A DNA stretch of 64,000 bases from Flavobacteriaceae bacterium (lineage in GTDB: Bacteria; Bacteroidota; Bacteroidia; Flavobacteriales; Flavobacteriaceae), in NCBI GenBank assembly GCA_018699935.1, contig JABISF010000034.1:31348-95347 (forward strand), in the 5' to 3' direction. A program made the position numbers and the translations under genes. How positions within the stretch are numbered: the stretch's first letter is position 1; every line of letters starts with the position of its first letter. Below the pieces are notes generated by a model. It was given only the letters and a program-made list of their open reading frames with translations. It was not told where the DNA came from and ran no database searches. This document shows positions 44,653-54,086 of this stretch, in pieces.

Positions 44653-47182
44653 TAACAAACTATTATTCCCCCTTATTTTGCTGTTTTTTGGTATAACAGC
44701 TCCGTCAATATTTGGACAAAATTTGGATTTTTCTAAAGGTAAAACCTACGTCTTAGATTCCATTTCCGTTTCTGGCTTAAAAACATTTAACGACCAAACG
44801 GTCATCTCTTTCAGCGGTCTTCGCAAAGGACAAAACGTGAGTATCCCTGGGGAAGAAATCAGTGCTGTAATCAATAAATTATGGGGATTAGACCTTTTTA
44901 GTGATATCAATTTTTATGTCACCAACGTTCAAGGGAACAATATTTCCTTGGAAATTGAAATTGAGGAACTTCCGACCCTGACCGATGTAAAAGTGGTTGG
45001 CTTAAAAAAGGGAAAAACCGAAGCAATAATCAAAGATACCGAATTGACTGTTGGGAAAAAACTGTCCGAAAGTTTTGTCACCAACACAAAAAACTACATC
45101 CTTAATAAAATGAAAAAGGAAGGTTTTTACAATGCAAAAGTCAACCTGAATCAAATCTTGGATAGTACGGAGAAAAACGGCTACAAAATGGTGGTCAATG
45201 TGGATCGCGGGAGTCGAATAAAAATTGGCAGCATCAATTTTGAAGGTAATGAAATCTACACCGATCAAAAGCTTCGTCAAAGATTGAAGAAAACAAGACA
45301 AAAAAACTCTTTGCGCTTGTGGAAAAAAGCCAAATACATCGAGGAGGATTACAATGCTGATCTTGAAAAATTGATGGACTTTTACAAAGCGAACGGATTT
45401 CGAGATGCGCGAATAATTCAAGATTCCATTGGACTTCAAGAAAACATGAGTCTTGCCGCCTATCTAGAAATTGAGGAAGGTCGGAAATACTACTTTGGAG
45501 AGATCGATTTTATTGGAAATACGGTGTATTCGGACTATCAACTGCAACAAATACTTGGTTTGCAACAGGGAGATGCCTACAATGGTGTCGAACTTAAAAA
45601 ACGTATTGCAGACACTTCCAAACCCGATGCTAACGATTTAACGAATCTGTATCAGAACAACGGCTATTTATTCTCTAACATCAATGCCGTGGAAGTCAGT
45701 GCCATAAATGATACCATTGATCTTGAAATTCGAATTTCGGAAGGGAAATTGGCAAGTTTTAATAAAATATCTGTTGAAGGAAATACCAAAACCAACGACC
45801 ATGTGATTTATCGGGAGCTTCGTGCCAAACCTGGCAATTTGTATCGCAAAGACGATGTGGTGCGGACCGTTCGCGAATTGGGGCAATTAGGGTTTTTTGA
45901 TGCGGAAAATATTGATCCTCAATTTAATAATGTGAACCCCGATGCCGGTACCGTGGATATCAATCTGAGTTTGGTGGAATCCGGTGCCAGTCAAATTGAA
46001 TTGCAAGGAGGATATGGCGGAGGCGGATTTATCGGAACCTTGGGACTGTCGTTTAACAATTTTTCGATGCGGAATATTTTTAACAAAAAAGCCTATAAAC
46101 CCCTACCGATGGGGGATGGTCAAAAATTGAGTCTTCGACTGCAAGCCAGCCAATTTTACAACACCTATAGTTTTAGTTTTGCTGAACCTTGGTTGGGTGG
46201 AAAACAACCCGTACAATTTTCAACCTCGCTTTCTCACACCGTACAATATCGTTATGACTATTTTACTGGAATGGCCGATCGCAGTCAATCCTTCCAAATT
46301 AGTGGTGTAAACTTTGGATTGGCAAAACGTTTGCGCGTTCCCGATGACTTTTTCCAACTTTCTCAATCTCTAGCCTATCAATATTATAACCTTAAAAACT
46401 ACTTTACAGGACTTTTTACCTTTGGGAATGGCGAGGCCAATAACCTTTCGTATACCGTTGCATTGTCGAGAAATAACACCTACACCAACCCTATTTTTCC
46501 AACCGGAGGATCCAGCTTTAGTATTAGCGGAAAGTTCACTCCCCCCTATTCCCTGTTTAACGGGAAGGATTATGCCAATTTGGATCAATTGCCCGAATTT
46601 CAGGATGAAAACGGCAATCCACTTTTGGATGCAATCGATCAAGAAAAATTCCGCTGGTTAGAATTTTATAAAATTAAATTTAATGGTACGTGGTATACCA
46701 ACTTGGTTGACAAATTGGTATTGAAAGCGCAAGCTGATTTTGGTTTCTTGGGTGCTTACAATAAGGATCGTGGCAATATTCCTTTTGAACGTTTTTTCTT
46801 AGGAGGTGATGGAATGGTGAGCTATGCCTTGGACGGAAGAGAAACCATCGCTTTGCGGGGTTATGAAAACCAATCATTATCCAGCCGTGACGGAGCCATT
46901 ATTTACAATAAGTTTTCCCTTGAGCTGCGCTACCCGATCACGCTCAAACCCGCAGCCTCAATTTATGGACTTAGTTTTTTAGAGGCTGGAAATGGTTATG
47001 ATAGTTTCAGAACCTTCGATCCTTTCAACTCGAAAAGGTCGGCGGGTATTGGAGTAAGAATTTTTATGCCCGCTTTTGGACTTTTAGGCATAGATTTTGG
47101 ATATGGGTTTGATAATCCGGATCCAAATGTGTCAACTCCCAATGGATGGGAAACCCATTTTGTGATTGGACAACAATTTTAA
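44645..47182 (+). CDS. bamA: Outer membrane protein assembly factor BamA
   Basis: This 845-aa Omp85-family protein inserts beta-barrel proteins into the outer membrane. A signal peptide (MLNNKLLFPLILLFFG to SIFGQ) is followed by five POTRA-like repeats (about residues 35-420; ISVSGLKTFNDQT, VKVVGLKKGK, INFEGNEIYTD, IDFIGNTVYSD, ISVEGNTKTND) and a C-terminal 16-strand barrel ending in FVIGQQF. The ATG at 44645 is preferred over a TTG at 44621 because it opens the signal peptide. Two skp/ompH genes follow in the same operon. Confidence 0.96.
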   Translation: MLNNKLLFPLILLFFGITAPSIFGQNLDFSKGKTYVLDSISVSGLKTFNDQTVISFSGLRKGQNVSIPGEEISAVINKLWGLDLFSDINFYVTNVQGNNISLEIEIEELPTLTDVKVVGLKKGKTEAIIKDTELTVGKKLSESFVTNTKNYILNKMKKEGFYNAKVNLNQILDSTEKNGYKMVVNVDRGSRIKIGSINFEGNEIYTDQKLRQRLKKTRQKNSLRLWKKAKYIEEDYNADLEKLMDFYKANGFRDARIIQDSIGLQENMSLAAYLEIEEGRKYYFGEIDFIGNTVYSDYQLQQILGLQQGDAYNGVELKKRIADTSKPDANDLTNLYQNNGYLFSNINAVEVSAINDTIDLEIRISEGKLASFNKISVEGNTKTNDHVIYRELRAKPGNLYRKDDVVRTVRELGQLGFFDAENIDPQFNNVNPDAGTVDINLSLVESGASQIELQGGYGGGGFIGTLGLSFNNFSMRNIFNKKAYKPLPMGDGQKLSLRLQASQFYNTYSFSFAEPWLGGKQPVQFSTSLSHTVQYRYDYFTGMADRSQSFQISGVNFGLAKRLRVPDDFFQLSQSLAYQYYNLKNYFTGLFTFGNGEANNLSYTVALSRNNTYTNPIFPTGGSSFSISGKFTPPYSLFNGKDYANLDQLPEFQDENGNPLLDAIDQEKFRWLEFYKIKFNGTWYTNLVDKLVLKAQADFGFLGAYNKDRGNIPFERFFLGGDGMVSYALDGRETIALRGYENQSLSSRDGAIIYNKFSLELRYPITLKPAASIYGLSFLEAGNGYDSFRTFDPFNSKRSAGIGVRIFMPAFGLLGIDFGYGFDNPDPNVSTPNGWETHFVIGQQF

Positions 47183-47232
47183 AAAATAACAATTACAAAA
47201 AATAAGTACCCCAATTTTACGTTATAACTCTT

Positions 47233-47829
47233 ATGAAAACACTGCTCATCAAAAAAACTCTACTTTGTTTCCTCCTCTTGTTCAGCACTATTTCAATCGC
47301 CCAAAGAGGAACACGCGTAGGCTATATTGACATGAACGTCATTCTGGAAAACATGGACGAATATCAAAACGCCAGTAAACTCCTAGACGACAACATCAAA
47401 CAGTGGAAAAAAGAAATTGAGCTCAAAAAGATACAATTAAAACAATTTCAAGATCAACTCAATGCCGAGCGGATTCTGCTGACCGCTGAATTGATTGCCG
47501 ATCGCGAATTGGAAATTCAAGATTTTGCATCAGAAGTGATCAACCTACAAGAAAAACGCTTTGGTCCCTCGGGGGATATGATTATTCAACGCAGTAAATT
47601 ACTTCAACCCATTCAGGATCAAGTCATGGCAGTCGTAAAAATTATTGCAGAAGAAAAGAAATATGATTTTATTTTTGATCGATCTTCTGAAGTAACTATG
47701 TTATATTCCGCAAAAAATTACGATATTAGCGACCTTGTTATAAAACGAATTAACAGACAACAACGAATAGAAAATCGACTTAATCAAATCGAATCAATTA
47801 AACAACAACCAACCAGTTCCCAGAATTAA
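47233..47829 (+). CDS. OmpH/Skp family periplasmic chaperone (first copy)
   Basis: This 198-aa protein has a signal peptide ending in ISIAQ and an OmpH-like start VGYIDMNVILENMDEYQNA. Long charged helices predicted to form the coiled-coil tentacles follow (about residues 60-130), then the C-terminal YDFIFDRSSEV. Skp holds unfolded outer-membrane proteins for BamA. The C-terminal tail beyond about residue 165 is Gln- and Asn-rich and extends past the core. Confidence 0.92.
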   Translation: MKTLLIKKTLLCFLLLFSTISIAQRGTRVGYIDMNVILENMDEYQNASKLLDDNIKQWKKEIELKKIQLKQFQDQLNAERILLTAELIADRELEIQDFASEVINLQEKRFGPSGDMIIQRSKLLQPIQDQVMAVVKIIAEEKKYDFIFDRSSEVTMLYSAKNYDISDLVIKRINRQQRIENRLNQIESIKQQPTSSQN

Positions 47830-47840
47830 TTTTAATCCTT

Positions 47841-48350
47841 ATGAAAAACGTTAAAAACTTTACACTAAGCTTACTTTTTTTGTTCGCTCCACTCACTGCC
47901 CTTGTTGCTCAATCTAATGTAGCTCACATCAACACGCAGGAGCTTATCAGCGAAATGCCGGAGGTGATTGCTGCACAAAAAGAGTTAAAAAAATTGGAAG
48001 ATCAGTTTACTACTGAAATGGAAACTTCTGTAAAAGAATTCCAAACAAAAGCGCAAACTTATAGAGGTGATGCTGAAAATCAAACCGATATAATCAACCA
48101 ACAACGCCAAGTTGAATTGCAAGACATGCAACAACGTATTCAAGAGTTTAGAGAGACTGCTGCACAAGAATTGCAAAAGCGTTCTGCCGATATGATGCGT
48201 CCGCTATACGACAAAGCGCGTGAAGCCATCAATACAGTAGCTACAGCTCAAGGATTTCAGTATGTATTAGATTCCAGCCCAGGAGGAAGTGTTATCACTG
48301 CTAGTGGTAAAGACCTTATGGTGGATGTCAAAAAACAATTGGGCTTCTAA
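47841..48350 (+). CDS. OmpH/Skp family periplasmic chaperone (second copy)
   Basis: This 169-aa protein has a signal peptide ending in LVAQS, then VAHINTQELISEMPEVIAAQ, a Gln/Glu-rich coiled-coil region and the conserved GFQYVLDSSPGGSVI. It lies 11 bp after its paralogue. Tandem skp genes behind bamA are usual in Bacteroidota; the two differ in their C-termini and may have distinct clients. A strong bidirectional terminator follows. Confidence 0.93.
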   Translation: MKNVKNFTLSLLFLFAPLTALVAQSNVAHINTQELISEMPEVIAAQKELKKLEDQFTTEMETSVKEFQTKAQTYRGDAENQTDIINQQRQVELQDMQQRIQEFRETAAQELQKRSADMMRPLYDKAREAINTVATAQGFQYVLDSSPGGSVITASGKDLMVDVKKQLGF

Positions 48351-48374
48351 TGGTCTCAACCACTCATTATTAAA

Positions 48375-48400
48375 AAAAAGCCGCTCTCGAGCGGCTTTTT
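48375..48400. terminator. Bidirectional intrinsic terminator
   Basis: AAAAAGCCGCT (48375-48385) pairs with AGCGGCTTTTT (48390-48400) around CTCG, with A and T tracts on both sides. It ends the bamA-skp unit on the plus strand and the carbonic anhydrase gene on the minus strand. Confidence 0.9.
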
Positions 48401-48415
48401 TTATGATTTAATTTT

Positions 48416-48931
48416 TTATGTGGCTTCGAACCAGGAGGAATACATCAAATAGTTTTGAGCAATCCGTTCAATCTCTCCTTTTTGAAGTTCCGGATCTATA
48501 TCTTTTATTTTTTTAGCAGGTACACCCGCATAAACCGTCCCGGGTGGGACTATTGTTCGCTGTGGCACCACAGCCCCGGCAGCAATGATGCTATTAGAGC
48601 CTATCACACAATGGTCCATGACTATACTTCCCATGCCAATCAGCACATGATCTTCGATGGTACATCCGTGTACAATGGCGTTATGCCCCACGGAAACGGA
48701 ATTTCCAATGTGCGTCGCTGCTTTTTGATAAGTGGCGTGAATCACTGCACCATCTTGAATATTGACTCGATTGCCGATCCGAATACTATTCACGTCTCCG
48801 CGAATGACCGCATTAAACCAAACCGAACATTCGTCTCCCAAAATCACATCTCCAACGAGGGTTGCATTTTCGGCAAAATAGCACCCTTTCCCAAAAAGAG
48901 GCTCAAAACCCCGTACTGTTTTAATCAGCAT
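48416..48931 (-). CDS. Gamma-carbonic anhydrase family protein (hexapeptide repeat)
   Basis: This 171-aa left-handed beta-helix protein has repeated hexapeptides (VGDVILGDECSVWFNAVIRGD, cut by turns). The three putative zinc histidines are in GAVIHATY, SVGHNAIVHGC and nearby. The family includes gamma carbonic anhydrases and PaaY/CaiE-type proteins, so enzyme activity is probable but not certain. It is a single-gene unit on the minus strand, divergent from the Nfu gene. Confidence 0.9.
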   Translation of the reverse strand: MLIKTVRGFEPLFGKGCYFAENATLVGDVILGDECSVWFNAVIRGDVNSIRIGNRVNIQDGAVIHATYQKAATHIGNSVSVGHNAIVHGCTIEDHVLIGMGSIVMDHCVIGSNSIIAAGAVVPQRTIVPPGTVYAGVPAKKIKDIDPELQKGEIERIAQNYLMYSSWFEAT

Positions 48932-49010
48932 CTTTATTTCTTTGTTTAAAAATACAAAAAGTATTTTTTGAGTTTGTTTAAAACCGAAGAACTATCCCAA
49001 AGCTTTTGTT

Positions 49011-49018
49011 TATTTTTG
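49011..49018 (+). promoter_or_regulatory. Candidate -7 box of the Nfu gene
   Basis: TATTTTTG matches TAnnTTTG and lies 10 bp before the ATG at 49029. The transcript would be nearly leaderless. No -33 TTG is visible at the usual distance. Confidence 0.4.
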
Positions 49019-49028
49019 AAAAAAAACT

Positions 49029-49922
49029 ATGAGCAGCTATCAAATCACAGCGCATTCGGAAAAGGGAAATGTTTGGGCACAGTTCGAGATCAACACCTCC
49101 ATTGGAACCCAAAAAACACTTACCTATAACTCAATAGAGGATGCCAAAGAGGCCCCCCTGATTCAACAATTGTTTTATTTACCCTTTGTCAAATCTGTTC
49201 GCTTGTCAGAAAAAACCCTTGAAGTGGAGCGTTTTGACATCTTGGAATGGGAGGATGTTTTGGAAGAAGTGCGTCTACAGCTAGAAAACTACCTCAACGA
49301 GGGCGGAATTGTTTTGACCGGTCAGGTGAAAGATAAAATTCCTGTAAGCATCTATGCGGAAAGCACTCCCAATCCGGCGGTGATGAAATTTGTGGCCAAT
49401 AAATTTTTGGTAACAACGACCTGTGAATTCAAAACTCTTGAAAGTGCAGCACAGGCTCCTCTGGCAAAAGAATTGTTCCGCTTTCCTTTTGTAAAAGAGG
49501 TTTTTATCGATGCAAATTATGTGTCGATTTCAAAAACGGATGCCCTAGAATGGAATGTTGTTGTCCAAGAACTCCGAGAATTTATCCGCTCTTTTTTGGA
49601 AGCCGGGAACGATGTGGTGACGGCAGTGGAAACCCAACTTTCCGGAGCAGCTGTAAAGGAGGAGAAAGAACGCAACTACAACGAAACGGAAAAAGAAATT
49701 GTTGCTATTTTGGATGAATACATTAAACCTGCTGTGGCATCCGATGGCGGCAATATTGTTTTTGATTCCTATGATGCCCATGAAAAAACAGTCAAAGTTA
49801 TTTTACAAGGGGCTTGTAGCGGATGCCCCTCCTCTACTTTCACGCTCAAAAGTGGTATTGAAAATATGCTTCGTGAGATGATGCCCGAAAAGGTTGCTTT
49901 GGTAGAAGCCATCAATGGATGA
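49029..49922 (+). CDS. Nfu-type Fe-S scaffold/carrier with duplicated N-terminal domain
   Basis: This 297-aa protein has two Nfu_N-like domains in tandem: residues about 3-95 (KTLTYNSIEDAKEAP, QQLFYLPFVKSVRL) and about 105-200 (YAESTPNPAVMKFVANKF, KELFRFPFVKEVFI). The C-terminal NifU domain carries the cluster ligands C263 and C266 in GACSGCPSS. Nfu proteins accept and deliver Fe-S clusters. Only the second N domain keeps the ESTPNPxxMKF motif, so the first seems diverged. The stop overlaps the next gene as ATGA. Confidence 0.93.
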   Translation: MSSYQITAHSEKGNVWAQFEINTSIGTQKTLTYNSIEDAKEAPLIQQLFYLPFVKSVRLSEKTLEVERFDILEWEDVLEEVRLQLENYLNEGGIVLTGQVKDKIPVSIYAESTPNPAVMKFVANKFLVTTTCEFKTLESAAQAPLAKELFRFPFVKEVFIDANYVSISKTDALEWNVVVQELREFIRSFLEAGNDVVTAVETQLSGAAVKEEKERNYNETEKEIVAILDEYIKPAVASDGGNIVFDSYDAHEKTVKVILQGACSGCPSSTFTLKSGIENMLREMMPEKVALVEAING

Positions 49923-51952
49923 AACCGCAACACAACCATTTACAACATGCATTGAGTCCCTACCTGCTTCAACATGCACACCACCGCGTGGCATGGCAGC
50001 AGTGGGATGATAATCGATTTACGTTTACCAACGAACAAGGTCCACTTTTGATCATCAGTATTGGATATGCCGCCTGTCATTGGTGTCATGTCATGGCGCA
50101 TGAATGTTTTGAAGACGATGAAGTAGCGGACTATATGAATCAACATTTTATCAGTATAAAAGTAGATCGGGAAGAGCGTCCCGATGTAGATCATTACTAT
50201 ATGCAATCTCTAGTAATGTTGACAGGACAAGGAGGATGGCCCTTGAATATTATAGCACTTCCAGATGGTCGTCCCGTATGGGGCGCCACCTATCTTCCAA
50301 AAAATCAATGGCTTTCCGCTTTGATGCAACTTCAGAAGATTTACAATGCAGAACCTCAACGCTTGACAGAACAAGCTCAGCGGATTGGAGAAGGCTTGAC
50401 CTCATTGGTCAATTTGGCAGCGCATCCCACGGAACTCATCCCGCAACAAAATATTCGCGACCATTTATACAGAATTCTTTTAAAAGCAGATCCCACCTAC
50501 GGTGGTTTTGATGAAGCTCCAAAATTTATGATGCCTGCACAATTGGATTTGTTTTGTGCCCTTGCCTATGAGAAAGAATCCAGTGCTTTTGCAGAGCATT
50601 TAGAAAAAACACTCCAAGGAATTGCCAAAGGAGGAGTTTACGATGCATTGGGAGGCGGGTTTTCTAGATATTCGGTGGATGAACGTTGGCATGTGCCCCA
50701 TTTTGAAAAAATGGCATACGACAATGGGCAATTATTGCACACCTACAGTTGGGCCTACCAAAAATTTAAAAATCCCTTATATCAGGATGTGGTCGAAGAA
50801 ACCATCACTTTTTTAATTCGTGATTTACGCCATGAAAAGGGTGGATTTTACTCCGCTTTAGACGCTGATAGCCTGAATGGAAAAGGTGTCTCTAAGGAAG
50901 GTGCCTACTATGTTTGGGAATTGAAAGAGCTTCAAACCGTTTTGGCAGATGAATTTTCATTGTTTAAAGCCTATTACAACATCAACTCCAAAGGGCTTTG
51001 GGAGCAGGACCACTACGTTCTATTTCGCGATTTGGACGATCTCTCCTTTTGTGAACAACACGGACTTACAGTGATCTCACTTCGGGAGCACAAAAAAAAG
51101 TGGAAAAGCATTCTTTTGGAATATAGAAATCAGCGACCCGCACCGCAACTGGACGACAAGCAAATTTATGCTTGGAATGCCCTGATTGTTCATGGATTGA
51201 CCTCCGCATATCGGGTATTTCGAAAGCCCGAGGACCGAAAAACAATTTTGGATACCATCGTTTTTATGGAAGATGCCTTTTTCGATAACGAAGGAAAGTT
51301 ATTTCGTATTCATAAGGAAGGACAAAGCTATACTGAGGGCCTTTTGGAAGACTATGCCCATGGAATCCGAATGTATTTAAATGCCTATACTGCTTTTTTT
51401 GATGCTTCTTTTTTGGAAAAAGCGGTACAACTCACCGAAAAGAGTTTCGAGCTTTTCAGCAAAACCGGGGTTGATTTATTTTACAATACCCCCCAATCAA
51501 ATGCTTCTCAACTGCTCGAACAATTAGAAATTGAAGACAATGTGATTCCCTCCTCCAATGCAATTATGGCTGAAAATCTTTTAGCATTGAGTGTATATTG
51601 GAACCGTCCTCTTTGGCGTGAAAAAGCCATACGTATGGTTATGGCTGTTCAATCGCAAGCGGCTTCGTATCCAAGAAGTTATGCCTATTGGCTTCGCATA
51701 GCCTATCAATTGTCGCAAAAAGCAACGGAAATTGTGGTAGTGGGAGAAAAAGCGTTTTCCTATATAGAATCTTTGCAAACCTATGCGCAGCCACATTTTT
51801 ATTGGGCGGCAAGTACAAAAGAAAGTTCCTTAAGCCTCCTAAAAAATCGCTACGTTGCAGGAGCGACTTATATCTATCATTGCAGTGATAAAAAATGTGA
51901 TCTTCCCGAGCTTGAGCTCGAAAAAGCGATTGAAAAATTAAAAAATGATTAG
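49919..51952 (+). CDS. Thioredoxin domain-containing protein (YyaL/DUF255, SPATA20-like)
   Basis: This 677-aa protein has an N-terminal thioredoxin-like domain with ACHWCHVMAHECFEDDEVA and VDREERPDVDHYYM. A long helical (alpha/alpha)6 barrel of N-acylglucosamine-epimerase type follows (SVDERWHVPHFEKMAYDN, SALDADS, WNALIVHGL). The family is widespread but its function is not established. Coupled translation with the Nfu gene is notable. The end overlaps the convergent tsaB stop by four bases. Confidence 0.93.
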   Translation: MKPQHNHLQHALSPYLLQHAHHRVAWQQWDDNRFTFTNEQGPLLIISIGYAACHWCHVMAHECFEDDEVADYMNQHFISIKVDREERPDVDHYYMQSLVMLTGQGGWPLNIIALPDGRPVWGATYLPKNQWLSALMQLQKIYNAEPQRLTEQAQRIGEGLTSLVNLAAHPTELIPQQNIRDHLYRILLKADPTYGGFDEAPKFMMPAQLDLFCALAYEKESSAFAEHLEKTLQGIAKGGVYDALGGGFSRYSVDERWHVPHFEKMAYDNGQLLHTYSWAYQKFKNPLYQDVVEETITFLIRDLRHEKGGFYSALDADSLNGKGVSKEGAYYVWELKELQTVLADEFSLFKAYYNINSKGLWEQDHYVLFRDLDDLSFCEQHGLTVISLREHKKKWKSILLEYRNQRPAPQLDDKQIYAWNALIVHGLTSAYRVFRKPEDRKTILDTIVFMEDAFFDNEGKLFRIHKEGQSYTEGLLEDYAHGIRMYLNAYTAFFDASFLEKAVQLTEKSFELFSKTGVDLFYNTPQSNASQLLEQLEIEDNVIPSSNAIMAENLLALSVYWNRPLWREKAIRMVMAVQSQAASYPRSYAYWLRIAYQLSQKATEIVVVGEKAFSYIESLQTYAQPHFYWAASTKESSLSLLKNRYVAGATYIYHCSDKKCDLPELELEKAIEKLKND

Positions 51953-52629
51953 TTTTTGTGATTGGGTGGGGTGGTCATAAACTCCTTGAGGTAATACGGC
52001 TCAAAATAAGCTAAAGATTCAAATGCTTCTTTTTTAAATTTGTCGAAAGCAAGTGATACCATGTCTTTGGAGGAAGGAAATTGTAATGCCTCCAAATGAA
52101 TGAAATTGAGCTTTGATTCACGCACAAATTTATTGGCACCCTCTCCAAAAACTGTGCACGGCTGATTTTTGACGGTAGAAAAAAAGGAGTGCTCCTCCAA
52201 AACCTCTGCCCAAGTGGGTTTCACAAGAACTCCCTTGTTGTCGTAAATAGCCGTATATACCTCCATTCTTCGAGCATCTAACATTGGGATGAGATACATC
52301 GGCTTTTCGGTTATTGCCCGCTGGGTTAGTATTTGCAAAGTGTCCAACGCAATGAGAGGAATATCTAATGCATAGCACATGCCTTTGGCAGCAGCCACCC
52401 CAATGCGTAAACCAGTATAGGAACCCGGGCCTTTACTGATGGCAATAGCACTCAATTGTTGGGGCGACAATTGGGCTTCCTTTAGTAATTGATCGATGAA
52501 AAGATGTAACTTTTCGCTGTGACTGTAATTCTCGGTTGCATTCTCAACCGTTCCCACCCAGCTTCCGTCCACCGACAAAGACACCGAACAATTCTTGGTG
52601 GCTGTTTCAAGATGAAGGATTACGGTCAT
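51949..52629 (-). CDS. tsaB: tRNA threonylcarbamoyladenosine biosynthesis protein TsaB
   Basis: This 226-aa ASKHA-fold protein is the partner of TsaD in making t6A at position 37 of ANN-decoding tRNAs. It shows the N-terminal ILHLETATKNCSVSLS, ENYSHSEKLH, AIAISKGPGSYTGLRIG and LIPMLDARRMEVYTA. It lies 15 bp after the tolC-like stop, so it may be read as the last gene of the efflux operon. Length is normal. Confidence 0.95.
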   Translation of the reverse strand: MTVILHLETATKNCSVSLSVDGSWVGTVENATENYSHSEKLHLFIDQLLKEAQLSPQQLSAIAISKGPGSYTGLRIGVAAAKGMCYALDIPLIALDTLQILTQRAITEKPMYLIPMLDARRMEVYTAIYDNKGVLVKPTWAEVLEEHSFFSTVKNQPCTVFGEGANKFVRESKLNFIHLEALQFPSSKDMVSLAFDKFKKEAFESLAYFEPYYLKEFMTTPPNHKN

Positions 52630-52644
52630 AGCGATGCTTCTTGC

Positions 52645-54063
52645 TTATTTGGCATTTAAAGTTAGGCCAAAATAGAATTCCAGTACTTTTAATTTGAAAA
52701 TATAATCAAATTTGGCTCTGACAATATCGGAAGCTGCAATTTGATACCGTTGTTGTGCTATAATAAAATCAAAAGAATTCATTACACCCGCACTGTATCG
52801 GTTTTGAGCAACTTTGTACGCCTCTTCTCTTGCCAATAAAGTCTTTTGTGTAGCCTCATATACTTTAAAAGCACCGCTTGCATCATTATAAGCTTGATTG
52901 ATGTTGGATTCTAAGGTAAGTTTGGTTTGTTCCAATTGATTTTGAACACGCTCCAAATTAATTTGACTTCTTTTGATGGCACTTCGGGCATTGGATCCGT
53001 TAAAAACAGGGATGTTCAATGACAATCCAAAACTGTGTCCGTCATTTTGTGTAAACTGATCTCCAAAAGGCAAAGGCCCCACTACTTCTCGCTGCGGCAC
53101 TTGCGTCACAACCACCTCGCCACTACTGCGAACAACCCCGATCGGAAAATCTTCAAGAACCCCCGAACTGATCGATCGATCGCTGTAGGAAATACGGGTA
53201 TTGTAACTGTAAAAAGCATTCAAGCTGGGGAGTAAATTTCCTTTCGCCAAGTCAATATCTTTTTTAGCGATTTCAATATTTGTTTCTCCCAATTTGATGT
53301 CGTTTCTAAACGAAAGTGCTTTATTGAAAATGGATTTGGGCGTTTCGTTTAATATTTCTGAAAAGGGAATAGCAAAATCTTCTTCGGCTATATCAAAATT
53401 TTCGTAATCGGTGATGAGTAATAATTGCGCCAAACTAATTCGGGCTAAACGATAGGCGTTTTCGGCTTGAATAAGGGCTTGTTCCCGCTCTGCAACATTG
53501 GCTTCTATATCATACAAATCACTGCCTGTAAGCACACCGGCTTGAATCAAATTTTGGGTGCGCTCGTATTCTGCTTTTGTCAATTCCAACTGATACCGCT
53601 GTACCTGCTCCAACTCCCGATTGAACATGATTTGCAAATAGGCATTTGCTACAAACAAGCTGGTGTTGTCCTTGATGTCATCCAATTGATATTGTCGCGC
53701 CAAAACATTTAGATTGGCACGATAGAGTTGATTGAAATTCTGACGCCCATTAAATAGGGTAACTCCGGCACTGGCTCCCAAAGAGGAGAATTGCGTCGTT
53801 AAATTCTCTATCAAACCATTGGTGATGTTTTGACTCAATCCATTGTTCCAAATGTGTTGGGATTGAACGTTCAGATTGGGTAAAAAAGCTTGCTTGGCCA
53901 CCCATTGGTCATTGCGCGCATTGTCAATGTCCAACTCTGTTTGTTTAATATTAATGTTTTTTTCTAGTGCCATTCGGACACATTCTTCCAGCGTATAATT
54001 TTTCTTTTGAGCACTGAGTGTGAGTGTGGATAAAACCGTTACGATTAAAATGAATTTTTTCAT
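52645..54063 (-). CDS. TolC-family outer membrane efflux protein
   Basis: This 472-aa protein has a signal peptide ending in TLSAQ, then the outer membrane efflux (OEP) repeat pattern YTLEECVRMALEKNINIKQ. Two helical hairpin halves follow, with periodic QA/Leu heptads and AYLQIMFNRELEQ. It forms the trimeric outer-membrane channel for the efflux system of the upstream HlyD-like and MacB-like genes. Gap to the HlyD-like gene is 23 bp. Confidence 0.94.
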   Translation of the reverse strand: MKKFILIVTVLSTLTLSAQKKNYTLEECVRMALEKNINIKQTELDIDNARNDQWVAKQAFLPNLNVQSQHIWNNGLSQNITNGLIENLTTQFSSLGASAGVTLFNGRQNFNQLYRANLNVLARQYQLDDIKDNTSLFVANAYLQIMFNRELEQVQRYQLELTKAEYERTQNLIQAGVLTGSDLYDIEANVAEREQALIQAENAYRLARISLAQLLLITDYENFDIAEEDFAIPFSEILNETPKSIFNKALSFRNDIKLGETNIEIAKKDIDLAKGNLLPSLNAFYSYNTRISYSDRSISSGVLEDFPIGVVRSSGEVVVTQVPQREVVGPLPFGDQFTQNDGHSFGLSLNIPVFNGSNARSAIKRSQINLERVQNQLEQTKLTLESNINQAYNDASGAFKVYEATQKTLLAREEAYKVAQNRYSAGVMNSFDFIIAQQRYQIAASDIVRAKFDYIFKLKVLEFYFGLTLNAK

Positions 54064-54086
54064 AGAATTTTAAGTAGGATCAATTA

